Shown here: positions 11,839 to 21,071 of the stretch, piece by piece
Numbering within the stretch: the first letter of the stretch is position 1
Layout: each line of letters begins with the position of its first letter
NCBI RefSeq assembly: GCF_019430945.1
Contig: NZ_JAHYCB010000007.1
Location: forward strand, 1-64,000
Source: Neorhizobium populisoli
Lineage (GTDB): Bacteria > Pseudomonadota > Alphaproteobacteria > Rhizobiales > Rhizobiaceae
Length of the DNA stretch: 64,000 bases
Direction: 5' to 3'
The notes under the pieces: generated by a model
Told to the model about the DNA's origin: nothing
Databases searched by the model: none
Seen by the model: only the letters and a program-made list of their open reading frames with translations
Translations under genes and position numbers: made by a program

Positions 11839-12702
11839 TCAAGGCTTGCTCTTTGTAAACAGAAGAACTCGGTCATTATCACCGTAATCACGTCTTGCTT
11901 GCGCCAGCATGAAGCCGGCGTCGTGAAAGATCGCGCTCACAGTGTCTTTCTGATCGAAACCGATCTCGACGCCGATCATGCCGTCCTTTTCGAGAAAATC
12001 TCCTGCACCCGCCGCAATCGCGCGATAGGCATCCAGCCCGTCAGGGCCACCGTCCAGCGCCGCCGGGGGATCAAAATCCCGAACTTCCGGTTCTAGTGCA
12101 GGGATAACATCACTCCGTATATAGGGCGGATTTGACACGATTATGTCGAAACGCCCGGTGATTGCGTCAAACCATTGGCTTTCCACCGCATCAAATCTTT
12201 CGGCCAAGCCGAGCCGCTTTGCGTTTTGCATCGCGGTATTCAATGCATCCCTGGAAATATCGCTGCCGATCCCGCTTGCATGAGGGATTTCCTTCAACAG
12301 AGCGAGAATGATCGCACCGGTTCCCGTGCCAAGGTCAAGAAGCCTCGCAACACCCTTGGCTGCGACAATCTGCCCCACACGGGGAAGCAGGCTTTCCACC
12401 AGGATTTCCGTATCGGGCCTCGGCTCCAGCGTTTCGCGGGAGATCAGGAGGTCCATCCCGTGGAACTCTCTAGACCCTAATATGCGGTGGACCGGCTCCC
12501 GTTTCAAGCGGCGGGCCACCGCCTTGTCGATAGAAGCGATTTCGTCACCGGTCAGAACCCGGTCACCACCGGTGAAAACCTCCGTGCTGGAAAGGCCGAG
12601 CAGGCCGCCGAGCAACAGCCGCGCCTCGATCGCCGCATCCGGTAGCCCGGCCGCCGTAAACCGCGCCCGCGCATCCGCCACCGCTGCGCCGAGAGTGCTC
12701 AT
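11839..12702 (-). CDS. prmC: Peptide chain release factor N(5)-glutamine methyltransferase PrmC
   Basis: A 287-residue class I methyltransferase. It has an N-terminal helical domain (about 1-85), the SAM-binding motif 'LLDLGTGTGAIILALL', and the NPPY catalytic motif within 'VSNPPYIRSDVIPALEPEV'. PrmC methylates the Gln of the GGQ motif in release factors, using S-adenosylmethionine. Its substrate RF1 is encoded directly upstream: the stop codon of prfA overlaps the prmC ATG by four bases (12699-12702), so translation is coupled. Length and order are typical. Confidence 0.95.
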   Translation of the reverse strand: MSTLGAAVADARARFTAAGLPDAAIEARLLLGGLLGLSSTEVFTGGDRVLTGDEIASIDKAVARRLKREPVHRILGSREFHGMDLLISRETLEPRPDTEILVESLLPRVGQIVAAKGVARLLDLGTGTGAIILALLKEIPHASGIGSDISRDALNTAMQNAKRLGLAERFDAVESQWFDAITGRFDIIVSNPPYIRSDVIPALEPEVRDFDPPAALDGGPDGLDAYRAIAAGAGDFLEKDGMIGVEIGFDQKDTVSAIFHDAGFMLAQARRDYGDNDRVLLFTKSKP

Positions 12703-13781
12703 CCCTGCTGTTCGCCGATCATCGCCAACTGACCCGCCTGGTAGTCAGCAATCAGCGCATCGACCACTTCGTCGATTTCGCCGATCATCATCCGGTCGAG
12801 CTTGTAGAGCGTCAGATTGATGCGGTGGTCGGTGACACGGCCCTGCGGGAAATTATAGGTGCGGATGCGCTCGGAACGATCGCCCGAACCGACCTGGCTC
12901 CGGCGGTCGGCGGAGCGCTCGCTGTCCAGCTTCTGGCGTTCCATGTCGTAGAGCCGCGAGCGCAGAACCTGCATGGCTTTGGCGCGGTTCTGGTGCTGCG
13001 ACTTTTCCGAGGACGTGACAACGATGCCGGTCGGCAGATGGGTGATGCGCACCGCCGAGTCCGTCGTATTGACATGCTGGCCGCCGGCGCCCGAGGACCG
13101 CATCGTATCAATGCGGATATCCTCGTTGCGTACCTCGATATCGATATCCTCCGCCTCCGGCAGGACGGCGACGGTCGCCGCCGACGTGTGGATACGTCCC
13201 TGCGTTTCGGTATCGGGAACGCGCTGCACCCGATGCACGCCGGATTCGAACTTGAGCTTCGAAAACACGCCGCGCCCGGTGACATTGGCGATGATTTCCT
13301 TGTAACCGCCGGCTTCTCCATCGCTGGCCGACAGCACTTCCACCTTCCAGCCATGCGTGCTGGCATAACGTTCGTACATGCGGAACAGGTCGCCGGCAAA
13401 AAGTGCCGCCTCATTGCCGCCCGTACCGGCGCGGATTTCCAGGATCGCGCTCTTCTCGTCCGCCGCATCCTTCGGCAGGAGCAGGATCTGCATGTCCTTT
13501 TCGAGGCCTTCGACGCGTTCTTCCGCGCCGGGCAGCTCCATTTCGGCCAGCTCGTGCATCTCGCGATCGGTCGATTTGTCGTTCAGCATGGCACGCAGAT
13601 CGGCCACTTCGGCGGTCGTCTTCTCGTATTCGCGGATCTTGCGGACCACCGGCTGCAACTCGGAATATTCCGAGGCCAGCTTCACATAGACATCGGCGGC
13701 CGGACCTTCCGACATGCGCACCTCGATCTCGCCGAAGCGGCGCTCCAGTTCGCGCATCTTTTCAACGGGAAGCTTCGCCAC
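12699..13781 (-). CDS. prfA: Peptide chain release factor 1
   Basis: The 360-residue product is RF1, which ends translation at UAA and UAG. The GGQ motif sits in 'MRSSGAGGQHVNTTDS', and the stop-codon recognition loop reads 'RVPDTETQGRIHTSA', so the PxT tripeptide is P-D-T here rather than P-A-T. The length is that of the family. It lies upstream of and overlaps prmC, and follows ptsP by 30 bases, so ptsP-prfA-prmC could be one transcript. An internal class II release factor reading is excluded by the PxT type. Confidence 0.96.
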   Translation of the reverse strand: MAKLPVEKMRELERRFGEIEVRMSEGPAADVYVKLASEYSELQPVVRKIREYEKTTAEVADLRAMLNDKSTDREMHELAEMELPGAEERVEGLEKDMQILLLPKDAADEKSAILEIRAGTGGNEAALFAGDLFRMYERYASTHGWKVEVLSASDGEAGGYKEIIANVTGRGVFSKLKFESGVHRVQRVPDTETQGRIHTSAATVAVLPEAEDIDIEVRNEDIRIDTMRSSGAGGQHVNTTDSAVRITHLPTGIVVTSSEKSQHQNRAKAMQVLRSRLYDMERQKLDSERSADRRSQVGSGDRSERIRTYNFPQGRVTDHRINLTLYKLDRMMIGEIDEVVDALIADYQAGQLAMIGEQQG

Positions 13782-13811
13782 CGTCTAACTCCATTTTCTT
13801 CTTGTTATCCG

Positions 13812-16085
13812 CTAGACGGGAATATTGTGTGTCTCGGCGAACCGGATAAGCAGGTCGCGCATCGGCTCCCCGGACATGTGATTGTCGAGCGCCGCATTCA
13901 GCTCGGTTGCCAGCAGGTCCGCATCGAGCCCGAGCAGCATCGCCTTGACCGGGCCGATCGACGTTGCCGCCATCGACACCGAGCGGAAACCGACGCCGAT
14001 CAGCGCCATGGCCGAAAGCGGCTTGCCGGCCATCTCGCCGCACAGCGTCACCACCGTCTTGTTCCGCTCGCCGGCCCGCGCGATATCGCGCAGGATGCGC
14101 AGGAACGGCTTGCCGAGATTGTCGAAACGATCGGAGACACGCGCATTGCCGCGATCCGCCGCCATCGCGAACTGGAACAGATCGTTCGAACCGACCGAGA
14201 CGAAATCGACTTCCGCCATCAATTCGTCGAGCTGCCACATCAAAGCCGGCACTTCCAGCATGGCGCCGAACTGCAGCTTGCGCGGCAGGCTGTGGCCGAA
14301 TTTGGAGAGGTGCTGCACTTCCTTCTGCATCAGGTCACGCACCTGATGGATTTCCGAAACCTCGGTCACCATCGGCAGCATCATCTTCAGTTCCGCACCC
14401 GCAGACGCACGCAGCAGCGCCCGGAGCTGGGTGCGCAAAAGGCCCGGCCGGTCGAGCGACAGGCGGATCGCCCGCCAGCCAAGCGCCGGGTTTTCCTCTT
14501 CCTGGGCCCGGAAATACGAGACGACCTTGTCGCCGCCGATATCGAGGGTGCGGAACGTCACCGGGCGGCCGGCGGCCTGCTTGATGACGTTGCGATAGAA
14601 GCTCTCCTGCTCCTCGAGCTTCGGCATGGTCGAGGCGATCATGAATTGCAGCTCGGTGCGGAACAGGCCGATGCCGTCGGCGCCGGATTCGGCCAGTTGC
14701 GGCAGGTCGACCATCAGGCCGGCATTCATCTGCAGGCTGATCCGCTTGCCGTCCTTGGTGAACGGCTCGACCGAGCGCAGCGCCTTGAACTGTTCCTGCC
14801 GGCGGGCGCGCAGCCGCACCTTTTCCTCATAGGCCTTCTGCAGGTCGAGAACCGGGCGGACATGCACCTGGCCGTCGTCACCATCGATGATGATCGCATC
14901 ACCGTTTTCGGCTAGCGCCACCAGACCGGCCGCCTGGCCGACGACCGGAATGCCCATGGCGCGGGCAACGATCACCACATGGCTCGTCACCGCACCGTCT
15001 TCGAGCACGAGACCGCGAAGACGCTCGCGCGGATAATCCAGAAGCTCGGCAGCACCCATGGCGCGCGCCAGCACGATCGCGTCGTTCGGGAAGCCCTCTT
15101 CGGTCATCCTGCCGGAATAGCCGGTCAACTGGCGCAGCAGCCGATTGGCGAGATCGTCGAAATCGTGCATCCGCTCGCGCAGATACGGATCAGTCATGCG
15201 CATCATGCGCGCTTTTGTATCGCTCTGGACCTTTTCGACCGCGGCTTCCGCCGTCAGGCCGTTATGGATCGCCTCTTCCATGCGGCGGACCCAGCCCTGG
15301 TCATGGGCGAACATCCGGTAGGTCTCGAGCACCTCGCGATGCTCGCCTTCCTGGCTGATCTCACGCCGCGACAGCATGTCGTCGATGGAGATGCGCAGCG
15401 AACCCAGCGCTTCCGCCAGCCGCTGGATTTCCTTCTCCGCATCCTCGTTCAGAAGATTGGTGACGACGATGCGCGGCTCGTGCAGCACGACATGGCCAAG
15501 GCCGATGCCTTCGTTATAGCCGTCCGCCTCGATGGTGACAGCACGGGTAAGATCGAGTTCGAGGCCGGGGCGGGTGATCTTCTTGAGTTCGCCGGTGGCG
15601 ATCATCTCGGCGATCACCATCGCCGTCGTCTCGAGCGCCTCGGTCTCGTCCTCGCGATAATTGCGGCTGGCCCGGTTCTGGACGACCAGAACACCGAGCG
15701 TGCGGCCGGCGCGCAGGATCGGCACGCCGAGGAAGGAATGGTAGATTTCTTCGCCCGTTTCCGGGAGATAACGGAAGGCCGGATGCGCCTGCGCGTCGGA
15801 CAGATTGAGCGGCTGGGCGGATGCGGCGATCGTGCCGACGAGACCCTGGCCCATCTTCAGCTGCGAGGTGTGGACCGCTTCCTTGTTCAGGCCTTCGGTG
15901 GCGTAAAGCTCGAGCACGCCATCGGATCGCAGCACATAGACCGAGCAGACTTCCGCCACCATGTTGCTGGCGATCTGCCGGACGATGCGGTCAAGGCGCT
16001 CCTGCGGATCGAGCGGCTCCGCCATCAACTCGCGCAGGCGCTTCAAAAGAACGCGCGGACCAGCCGACAGGTCTCTCATCGGCAT
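13812..16085 (-). CDS. ptsP: Phosphoenolpyruvate-protein phosphotransferase PtsP (enzyme I-Ntr)
   Basis: A 757-residue fusion of an N-terminal GAF domain (about 1-165) with a complete PTS enzyme I. The phosphorylated His lies in 'DGAVTSHVVIVAR', and the PEP-binding barrel includes 'GIGLFRTELQFM', 'FRTLDIGGDKVVSYF' and 'VSVGSNDLFQFAMAADRG'. Enzyme I-Ntr takes phosphate from PEP and passes it to NPr, linking nitrogen and carbon status to potassium transport and other targets. NPr and EIIA-Ntr genes are not in this window. The next gene upstream is lysC; a 133-base gap separates them. Confidence 0.96.
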   Translation of the reverse strand: MPMRDLSAGPRVLLKRLRELMAEPLDPQERLDRIVRQIASNMVAEVCSVYVLRSDGVLELYATEGLNKEAVHTSQLKMGQGLVGTIAASAQPLNLSDAQAHPAFRYLPETGEEIYHSFLGVPILRAGRTLGVLVVQNRASRNYREDETEALETTAMVIAEMIATGELKKITRPGLELDLTRAVTIEADGYNEGIGLGHVVLHEPRIVVTNLLNEDAEKEIQRLAEALGSLRISIDDMLSRREISQEGEHREVLETYRMFAHDQGWVRRMEEAIHNGLTAEAAVEKVQSDTKARMMRMTDPYLRERMHDFDDLANRLLRQLTGYSGRMTEEGFPNDAIVLARAMGAAELLDYPRERLRGLVLEDGAVTSHVVIVARAMGIPVVGQAAGLVALAENGDAIIIDGDDGQVHVRPVLDLQKAYEEKVRLRARRQEQFKALRSVEPFTKDGKRISLQMNAGLMVDLPQLAESGADGIGLFRTELQFMIASTMPKLEEQESFYRNVIKQAAGRPVTFRTLDIGGDKVVSYFRAQEEENPALGWRAIRLSLDRPGLLRTQLRALLRASAGAELKMMLPMVTEVSEIHQVRDLMQKEVQHLSKFGHSLPRKLQFGAMLEVPALMWQLDELMAEVDFVSVGSNDLFQFAMAADRGNARVSDRFDNLGKPFLRILRDIARAGERNKTVVTLCGEMAGKPLSAMALIGVGFRSVSMAATSIGPVKAMLLGLDADLLATELNAALDNHMSGEPMRDLLIRFAETHNIPV

Positions 16086-16218
16086 CAGTGCTCCCGAACC
16101 TGGAGTTTGTCAGGGAAAAGTGGAATCCGGCTTTCCCGACAGACAAACGAAAAACAAGGTCTCATCCTATCCGGGATGGCGCACCATGAACATCACAGCG
16201 CGCCGAACCGGCTCATAC

Positions 16219-17493
16219 TCAACTCTTATCGAGACCGTAGGCGGAATGCAAAGTCCGAACTGCGAGTTCCGAATAAGCACCGTCGATCAGGATGGAAATC
16301 TTGATTTCCGAGGTCGTGATCGCCTTGATGTTGATGCTCTTTTCAGCAAGTGCCTTGAAAGCGTGCGCCGCAACGCCCGCATGGCTGCGCATGCCGATAC
16401 CGATGACGGAAACCTTGGCGAGACCTGATTCGGTCTGGACGACGTCGAAGCCGATCTTCGCCTTGTTGTCGTCGAGCACTTTCATGGCCTTCTGCACGTC
16501 GCCGGACGGCACGGTGAAGGTCATGTCGGTCTTCGAACCATCTTCCGAAATGTTCTGGACGATCATGTCGACATTGATATGGGCTTCCGCCAGCGGGCCG
16601 AAAATGGCGGCCGAAACGCCGGGCCGATCGGCCAGGCGCCGGAGCGAAATCTGCGCTTCATCCTTGGCATAAGCGATGCCGGTGACGACTTCCTGTTCCA
16701 CGATTTCTTCCTCGTCGCAAATCAAAGTGCCGGGCGGATTGAGCAGGTCACCCATGCCCGGCGCATCGGGATCCTCGAAACTGGAGCGCACGAAGGTGCG
16801 GACCTTGTGGACCATGGCAAGCTCGACCGAGCGCACCTGCAGCACCTTCGAACCGAGCGATGCCATTTCCAGCATTTCCTCGAAAGACACCTTCTTCATG
16901 CGGCGCGCGGCCGGCACGATGCGCGGGTCGGTCGTATAGACGCCGTCGACGTCCGTATAGATGTCACAACGGTCGGCCTTCACGGCAGCGGCGATCGCCA
17001 CCGCCGAAGTGTCCGACCCGCCGCGACCGAGCGTCGCGATACGGTTGTCCGGACCGAGACCCTGGAAACCGGCAATGACCGCCACCTGGCCGTCACCCAT
17101 CCGCTTGATGATGTCGGAACCGTCGATCTCCATGATGCGCGCCGCGCCATGGGCGCTGTCGGTGCGGATCGGGATCTGCCAGCCCTGCCAGGAGCGGGCA
17201 TTGATGCCCATCGACTGCAGCGCGATGGCGAGAATGCCGGAGGTGACCTGCTCGCCGGATGCCACGACGGCATCGTATTCGCGCGCATCGTAGAAGGGCG
17301 AATTGGCGCCGGCAACTTTCGGCATGTCCTGCACCCAGCCGACCAGTTCGTTGGTCTTGCCGGACATGGCGGACACGACGACAGCCACTTCGTGGCCGGC
17401 GGCGACTTCACGTTTCACATGGCGCGCAACGTTGTGAATGCGTTCGAGATTGGCGACCGAAGTGCCGCCGAACTTCATGACGATGCGTGCCAT
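16219..17493 (-). CDS. lysC: Aspartate kinase
   Basis: A 424-residue monofunctional aspartokinase, the first step of lysine, threonine, methionine and diaminopimelate synthesis. It begins MARIVMKFGGTSVAN with the kinase signature, carries 'GRGGSDTSAVAIAAAV' in the amino-acid kinase domain (about 1-245), and ends with two ACT domains (about 265-424) that bind the feedback inhibitor. This is the usual length for the lysine/threonine-sensitive class. The upstream side (17557-17580) has a 7-base inverted repeat, AATCCTG / CAGGATT, whose meaning is unknown. Confidence 0.96.
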   Translation of the reverse strand: MARIVMKFGGTSVANLERIHNVARHVKREVAAGHEVAVVVSAMSGKTNELVGWVQDMPKVAGANSPFYDAREYDAVVASGEQVTSGILAIALQSMGINARSWQGWQIPIRTDSAHGAARIMEIDGSDIIKRMGDGQVAVIAGFQGLGPDNRIATLGRGGSDTSAVAIAAAVKADRCDIYTDVDGVYTTDPRIVPAARRMKKVSFEEMLEMASLGSKVLQVRSVELAMVHKVRTFVRSSFEDPDAPGMGDLLNPPGTLICDEEEIVEQEVVTGIAYAKDEAQISLRRLADRPGVSAAIFGPLAEAHINVDMIVQNISEDGSKTDMTFTVPSGDVQKAMKVLDDNKAKIGFDVVQTESGLAKVSVIGIGMRSHAGVAAHAFKALAEKSINIKAITTSEIKISILIDGAYSELAVRTLHSAYGLDKS

Positions 17494-17660
17494 TAGACAA
17501 AACCACTGTTTCGCCCTGCCTGGGAGCGGCGGGCGTCTTTCTTCCGATCGGCTCGAAATCCTGCCGTTTATGACAGGATTATCAAATTGCCGGGTCTCTT
17601 AGCGAAAAGGGGAGAAAGGCGCAATGGCCGGAAGATAGGCAAACGGTACGCTCGATATAG

Positions 17661-17687
17661 GAAAAGGCGCGGCTTTTCCGCCGCGCC
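17661..17687 (-). terminator. Terminator of the SH3/RD-repeat gene
   Basis: A perfect 8-bp GC stem (GGCGCGGC / GCCGCGCC, loop TTTTCC) lies 11 bases after the stop of the minus-strand SH3 gene. On that strand it is followed by TTTT. Confidence 0.7.
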
Positions 17688-17697
17688 CATCAATCCA

Positions 17698-18612
17698 TCA
17701 GTCCTTGCAGCCCATAGGCGTGTTGCTGCAATTCTGACCTTGGCCACGGGTCGTATTATCATGAGGTCTGATATTACCACCGCTGCGATTTGCATCACCG
17801 ATCGAGTTACGGCCGTTGTCGCCGCGTGGGATCGGCGGGCGATCGTTATCCCGCGGGCGGTCGACCCGGGGCGGGCGATTGTCGCGGTCGCGATCCCGAT
17901 CGAAACGGGGAGGATCACGGTCGATACGTGGCGGACGGCGGTCGTCGTTGCGGTCGCGGTCGAAACGCGGCTGATCCCGATCACGGTCGAACCGCGGAGG
18001 ATTTCTGTCGCGGTCAAAACGCGGCTGGTCACGGTCCCTGTCCCGATCACGATCCCAACGCGGCTGATCCCGATCCCGGTCGAAGCGCGGCTGGTCACGA
18101 TCCCAGCGCGGCGGCGGTGGCGGGCGACGATCGTCCCGGTCCCAGCGCGGCGGATCGCGGTCGCGGTCCCAACGCGGCGGCGGTGGCAACGGACGTTCCG
18201 AACGCCAGTCGTAACGGCGCCAGCGGTCACGCTCGCGGTAGAAATCGCGGCCGGAATAATAACGGCCCCAATAATTGTCGACATCGAAGGTGACCGTCGG
18301 AATGCCGAGGCGCGGATAATAATCCGGCTCCACATAAACCCTGCGGGACTGGTAGGCCGCCTGGACATAGCTGCCCGACACCCAACCGCGACCACCGAAG
18401 AACTGCACATCACACCAGTTGACGCTGCTCATGCAGCCGAAAATGGTGACCGAAGTGCCTTCCGGAATGACGGTGACGGCGGGATAACCGGTGCTTGGCC
18501 CCGACCGCATATTGACGTTTGCGGTCGAAAATCCGCTGACGGCCGCATTGGCTATCGATGGAGCCACGAAGAGCGCGGCAAGCGCTGCAACGGACATAAG
18601 AAACTTTTTCAC
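17698..18612 (-). CDS. Exported SH3-domain protein with Arg/Asp/Pro repeat tail
   Basis: The 304-residue product has a signal peptide ending near residue 23 (SIANA-AV). A bacterial SH3 domain follows at about 24-86: 'STANVNMRSGPSTGYPAV', then 'GCMSSVNWCDVQFFGGRGWV'. A tail of about 170 residues is built of units such as PRFDRDRDQ and PRWDRDR. Bacterial SH3 domains of this type often sit in periplasmic cell-wall proteins. The tail is highly charged, with nearly equal Arg and Asp, and must be flexible; its role is unknown. AGGAGG precedes the ATG. Proteins with similar 'WDRDR' tails are common in rhizobia. The tail DNA is itself an imperfect repeat and can vary in length. Confidence 0.8.
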   Translation of the reverse strand: MKKFLMSVAALAALFVAPSIANAAVSGFSTANVNMRSGPSTGYPAVTVIPEGTSVTIFGCMSSVNWCDVQFFGGRGWVSGSYVQAAYQSRRVYVEPDYYPRLGIPTVTFDVDNYWGRYYSGRDFYRERDRWRRYDWRSERPLPPPPRWDRDRDPPRWDRDDRRPPPPPRWDRDQPRFDRDRDQPRWDRDRDRDRDQPRFDRDRNPPRFDRDRDQPRFDRDRNDDRRPPRIDRDPPRFDRDRDRDNRPPRVDRPRDNDRPPIPRGDNGRNSIGDANRSGGNIRPHDNTTRGQGQNCSNTPMGCKD

Positions 18613-18769
18613 TGGGGCTTCCTCCTGAGAAACCTGACGCCTTGAACTGGCTGATCGATATGCCGCACGGATTTGGTCGGCATATCAATGCTCAAGGCAT
18701 CCGCATTGTTCCAGTACAGCTCTGAATGGCACATGAATGGAACGTTCGTTTTTCATTTAGCTGTTCCGC

Positions 18770-19825
18770 TCAGCCATGGCGCGCGGGACCGGTCGATTGC
18801 CGCTCGGCGATATGGCAGGCGAGCTCCACCCGCCGCGCCGGGGTCGCCAGCCCCGCCATGCCGTCCCGCAAAAGATCGAGCGCCACCGAACCGAGCTCGC
18901 GCATCGGGATATGCACGGTGGTCAGCGGTGGATTGAGGAAGATCGCCTGCGGCAGGTCGTCCATGCCCATGACCGAGACATCGCCCGGCACCGAGTAACC
19001 CAGTTGCTGCAGACCCAGCATCGCGCCGACCGCCAGACTGTCGCCGGCCGTCAGCACCGCGGAAAAATCCAGCCCCTTGGCCTTCTTGATCCGATCGGTG
19101 ATCGCCTGCGCCGCAAGTTCCGGCAGCCAGTCGTCGACGGCCACGGCAAGATCGGGCGGGCAGTCGAGGCCATGATTGACGAAAGCGTCCTGCCAGCCTT
19201 CCCGGCGCCGATCGATCGTGCGGCGGCCCGGGCGCATCAGGAAGAGGATGCGCTTGTGGCCGAGCCTGATCAGGTAATCGGCAGCCAAATGCGCCGCCGA
19301 ACGATTGCAGGGCGTGACGCTCGAAAGCCGCATATACGGATCGTCGCCGTTGATCAGGATGACCGGCTTGTCGAAGCCGCGGGTGGCGGCCAGCATGCCT
19401 TCGTCATCGATCGTCAGGAACATCAGCCCGGCGACATCCGGATCCGCCTTCGCCTCGTCCAGCAGCATCTTTTCTTCCGACTGGTCGGCAATCGCCCGGG
19501 TGACGATTTCGAGCCCCAGCGCGCTTGCCCGCTCGCGCAATCCCTCCAGCACGTAGAGCGTGAACTGGTTGCGGACATAGTCGATCATCGCCGCGCTCGA
19601 GGCCGCGAGAATGACCTTCTTGCCGGCCACCGGCGTGGGGATCGCGTAATTGATATCCTTGGCTGCTTCTAAAATACGTTCGCGAATATCCGCCCGCACA
19701 CCCTTCTCGCCAGCCAGCGCCCGCGACACGGTGCTGAGCGAAACCCCGACGCGCTCGGCGATATCCTCCAGCCGCACGCGGCGGCTCTTCTTGCCGCGTT
19801 TGCCGGGCACGATTGTCGTGGCCAT
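18770..19825 (-). CDS. LacI family transcriptional regulator of the pectin-oligosaccharide operon
   Basis: A 351-residue LacI-type repressor. The helix-turn-helix lies in 'VRLEDIAERVGVSLSTVS' with the hinge 'RALAGEKGVRADIRERI', and a periplasmic-binding-protein fold follows (about 70-345, including 'VSVMGMDDLPQAIF'). The ATG at 19825 was preferred to the longer form at 19885 because GGGAGG precedes it. The gene is divergent from a GH105-KduI-ABC operon, and the spacer has paired palindromes of LacI type, so the regulator very likely controls that operon in response to a pectin-derived sugar. The ligand is inferred from context only. Confidence 0.9.
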   Translation of the reverse strand: MATTIVPGKRGKKSRRVRLEDIAERVGVSLSTVSRALAGEKGVRADIRERILEAAKDINYAIPTPVAGKKVILAASSAAMIDYVRNQFTLYVLEGLRERASALGLEIVTRAIADQSEEKMLLDEAKADPDVAGLMFLTIDDEGMLAATRGFDKPVILINGDDPYMRLSSVTPCNRSAAHLAADYLIRLGHKRILFLMRPGRRTIDRRREGWQDAFVNHGLDCPPDLAVAVDDWLPELAAQAITDRIKKAKGLDFSAVLTAGDSLAVGAMLGLQQLGYSVPGDVSVMGMDDLPQAIFLNPPLTTVHIPMRELGSVALDLLRDGMAGLATPARRVELACHIAERQSTGPARHG

Positions 19826-19847
19826 GAAATCATCCTCCCATTTCCGG

Positions 19848-19883
19848 TGCGCAATCTGCAAAAAATTTTCAGATTGCGCAATC
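19848..19883. promoter_or_regulatory. Candidate paired LacI-family operator
   Basis: The spacer between the LacI gene and the GH105 operon contains a perfect 12-base palindrome, GATTGCGCAATC (19872-19883). A second half-like copy, TGCGCAATC, starts at 19848. Together they form an 11-base perfect inverted repeat, TGCGCAATCTG (19848-19858) with CAGATTGCGCA (19870-19880). The central CG is typical of LacI-family sites. The two CG centres are 27 bases apart. Confidence 0.65.
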
Positions 19884-19977
19884 AATTTTCAGATGTTTTC
19901 ATAAGATCACCGTCCGGGAGAGACGGATCGATGATGCCGTGCAGCCAATGCGCGGCAGCCTAGGGAGGAATTGCAGT

Positions 19978-21069
19978 ATGGGCCTGTCAGCCCGGGATCT
20001 CCGTGAAAAGCTCGACCTCCTCGTCGCCGGCATGACCGGCCTGAAAGCCGATGGTCGCTTCAACGAGCCCAATCTCGACGGCACCGCCGGCGACTATATC
20101 TCTTTCGACAGCTGGGAATGGCCGCAGGGCGTCGGTCTCTATGGCCTGATCCGCCTCTGGCAGTTCACCGGCCGCGAAGATTTGAAGGCCGTCATCGAAA
20201 ATTGGTACACGTCCCGCATCGAAGCGGGCCTCCCCACTTTGAACGTCAACACCACCGCACCGATGCTTGGCCTTTCCGTTCTCTGGAAAGAAACCCGCGA
20301 TCCGCGCTGGGCGCCGGTTCTGGATGCCTGGGCGACCCGTGTCATCACCGAAATGGGCCGCACCGAGGAAGGCGCTTTCGAGCACCACGTCTCCGACAAG
20401 GTCAATGACGACGAGCTTTGGGACGACACGCTTTATATGGTCGCCCTCTTCCTCGCCTCTTACGGCCAGGCCAGCGGCCGCGCCGAACTGATCGACGAAG
20501 CGGCAAAACAGTTCCTCGTCCACACCCGTTACCTCGCCGACCGCAAGACCGGCCTCTGGTTCCACGGCTGGACCTTCCAGGGCCACCACAATTTCGCTGA
20601 AGCCCGCTGGGCGCGCGGCAATGCCTGGATCACCGCAGGCATGCTGGACCTCTTCGATCTGGCCGACATGTCACCGCCGGTGAAGGATTATCTCACCGGC
20701 GTGCTGACCGCGCAGGTCAACGCGCTGCTGCCGCTGCAGGCGGAATCCGGCGCCTGGCGCACCCTGCTCGACGACCCGAATTCCTACGAGGAAATCTCGG
20801 CGACAGCCGGCATCGGTTACGGACTGCTCAAGGGCTACCGCCTCGGTCTTGGCACCCATGAATGGCGCATCGCGGGCCTGAAGGCCGTCGAAGCCGTGCT
20901 CAACAACATCGACGAGGCCGGCACCGTGCTGAACGTGTCCTACGGCACCCGCATGGGCCACGACCTGCAATTCTATCGGGATATCCCGATCCAGCCGACC
21001 GGCTACGGTCAGGCGCTTTCCATCCTCTGCCTCTCCGAGGCTTTGAGACACGTGGACGCGGGAGAATAA
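19978..21069 (+). CDS. Glycoside hydrolase family 105/88, unsaturated (rhamno)galacturonyl hydrolase
   Basis: The 363-residue product has the (alpha/alpha)6 GH105/GH88 pattern: 'FDSWEWPQGVGLYGL', the acid region 'DDELWDDTLYMVALFLA' with Asp149/Asp150, and 'WARGNAWITAGML'. These enzymes release the unsaturated uronic acid that a polysaccharide lyase leaves at the non-reducing end of an oligosaccharide. There is no signal peptide, so it should act in the cytoplasm on imported sugars. GGGAGGA lies ahead of the ATG at 19978; an upstream ATG at 19939 has none. It is first in an operon with kduI and ABC transport genes, which points to pectin or rhamnogalacturonan fragments. Confidence 0.9.
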   Translation: MGLSARDLREKLDLLVAGMTGLKADGRFNEPNLDGTAGDYISFDSWEWPQGVGLYGLIRLWQFTGREDLKAVIENWYTSRIEAGLPTLNVNTTAPMLGLSVLWKETRDPRWAPVLDAWATRVITEMGRTEEGAFEHHVSDKVNDDELWDDTLYMVALFLASYGQASGRAELIDEAAKQFLVHTRYLADRKTGLWFHGWTFQGHHNFAEARWARGNAWITAGMLDLFDLADMSPPVKDYLTGVLTAQVNALLPLQAESGAWRTLLDDPNSYEEISATAGIGYGLLKGYRLGLGTHEWRIAGLKAVEAVLNNIDEAGTVLNVSYGTRMGHDLQFYRDIPIQPTGYGQALSILCLSEALRHVDAGE

Positions 21070-21071
21070 AA

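Noticed and set aside
12825..14915. 696-codon open frame on the plus strand across prfA and ptsP
   Set aside because: It lies opposite two conserved genes with full motifs. Long antisense frames are expected at this GC content and codon bias.
17557..17580. Inverted repeat AATCCTG / CAGGATT upstream of lysC as a riboswitch
   Set aside because: It is too short and lacks the conserved core of a lysine riboswitch; at most a small hairpin or binding site.
17860..18200. Regularly spaced repeats that could suggest a CRISPR array
   Set aside because: The units are about 9 to 18 bases, imperfect, in frame, and encode the Arg/Asp tail of the SH3 protein; there are no unique spacers and no cas genes.
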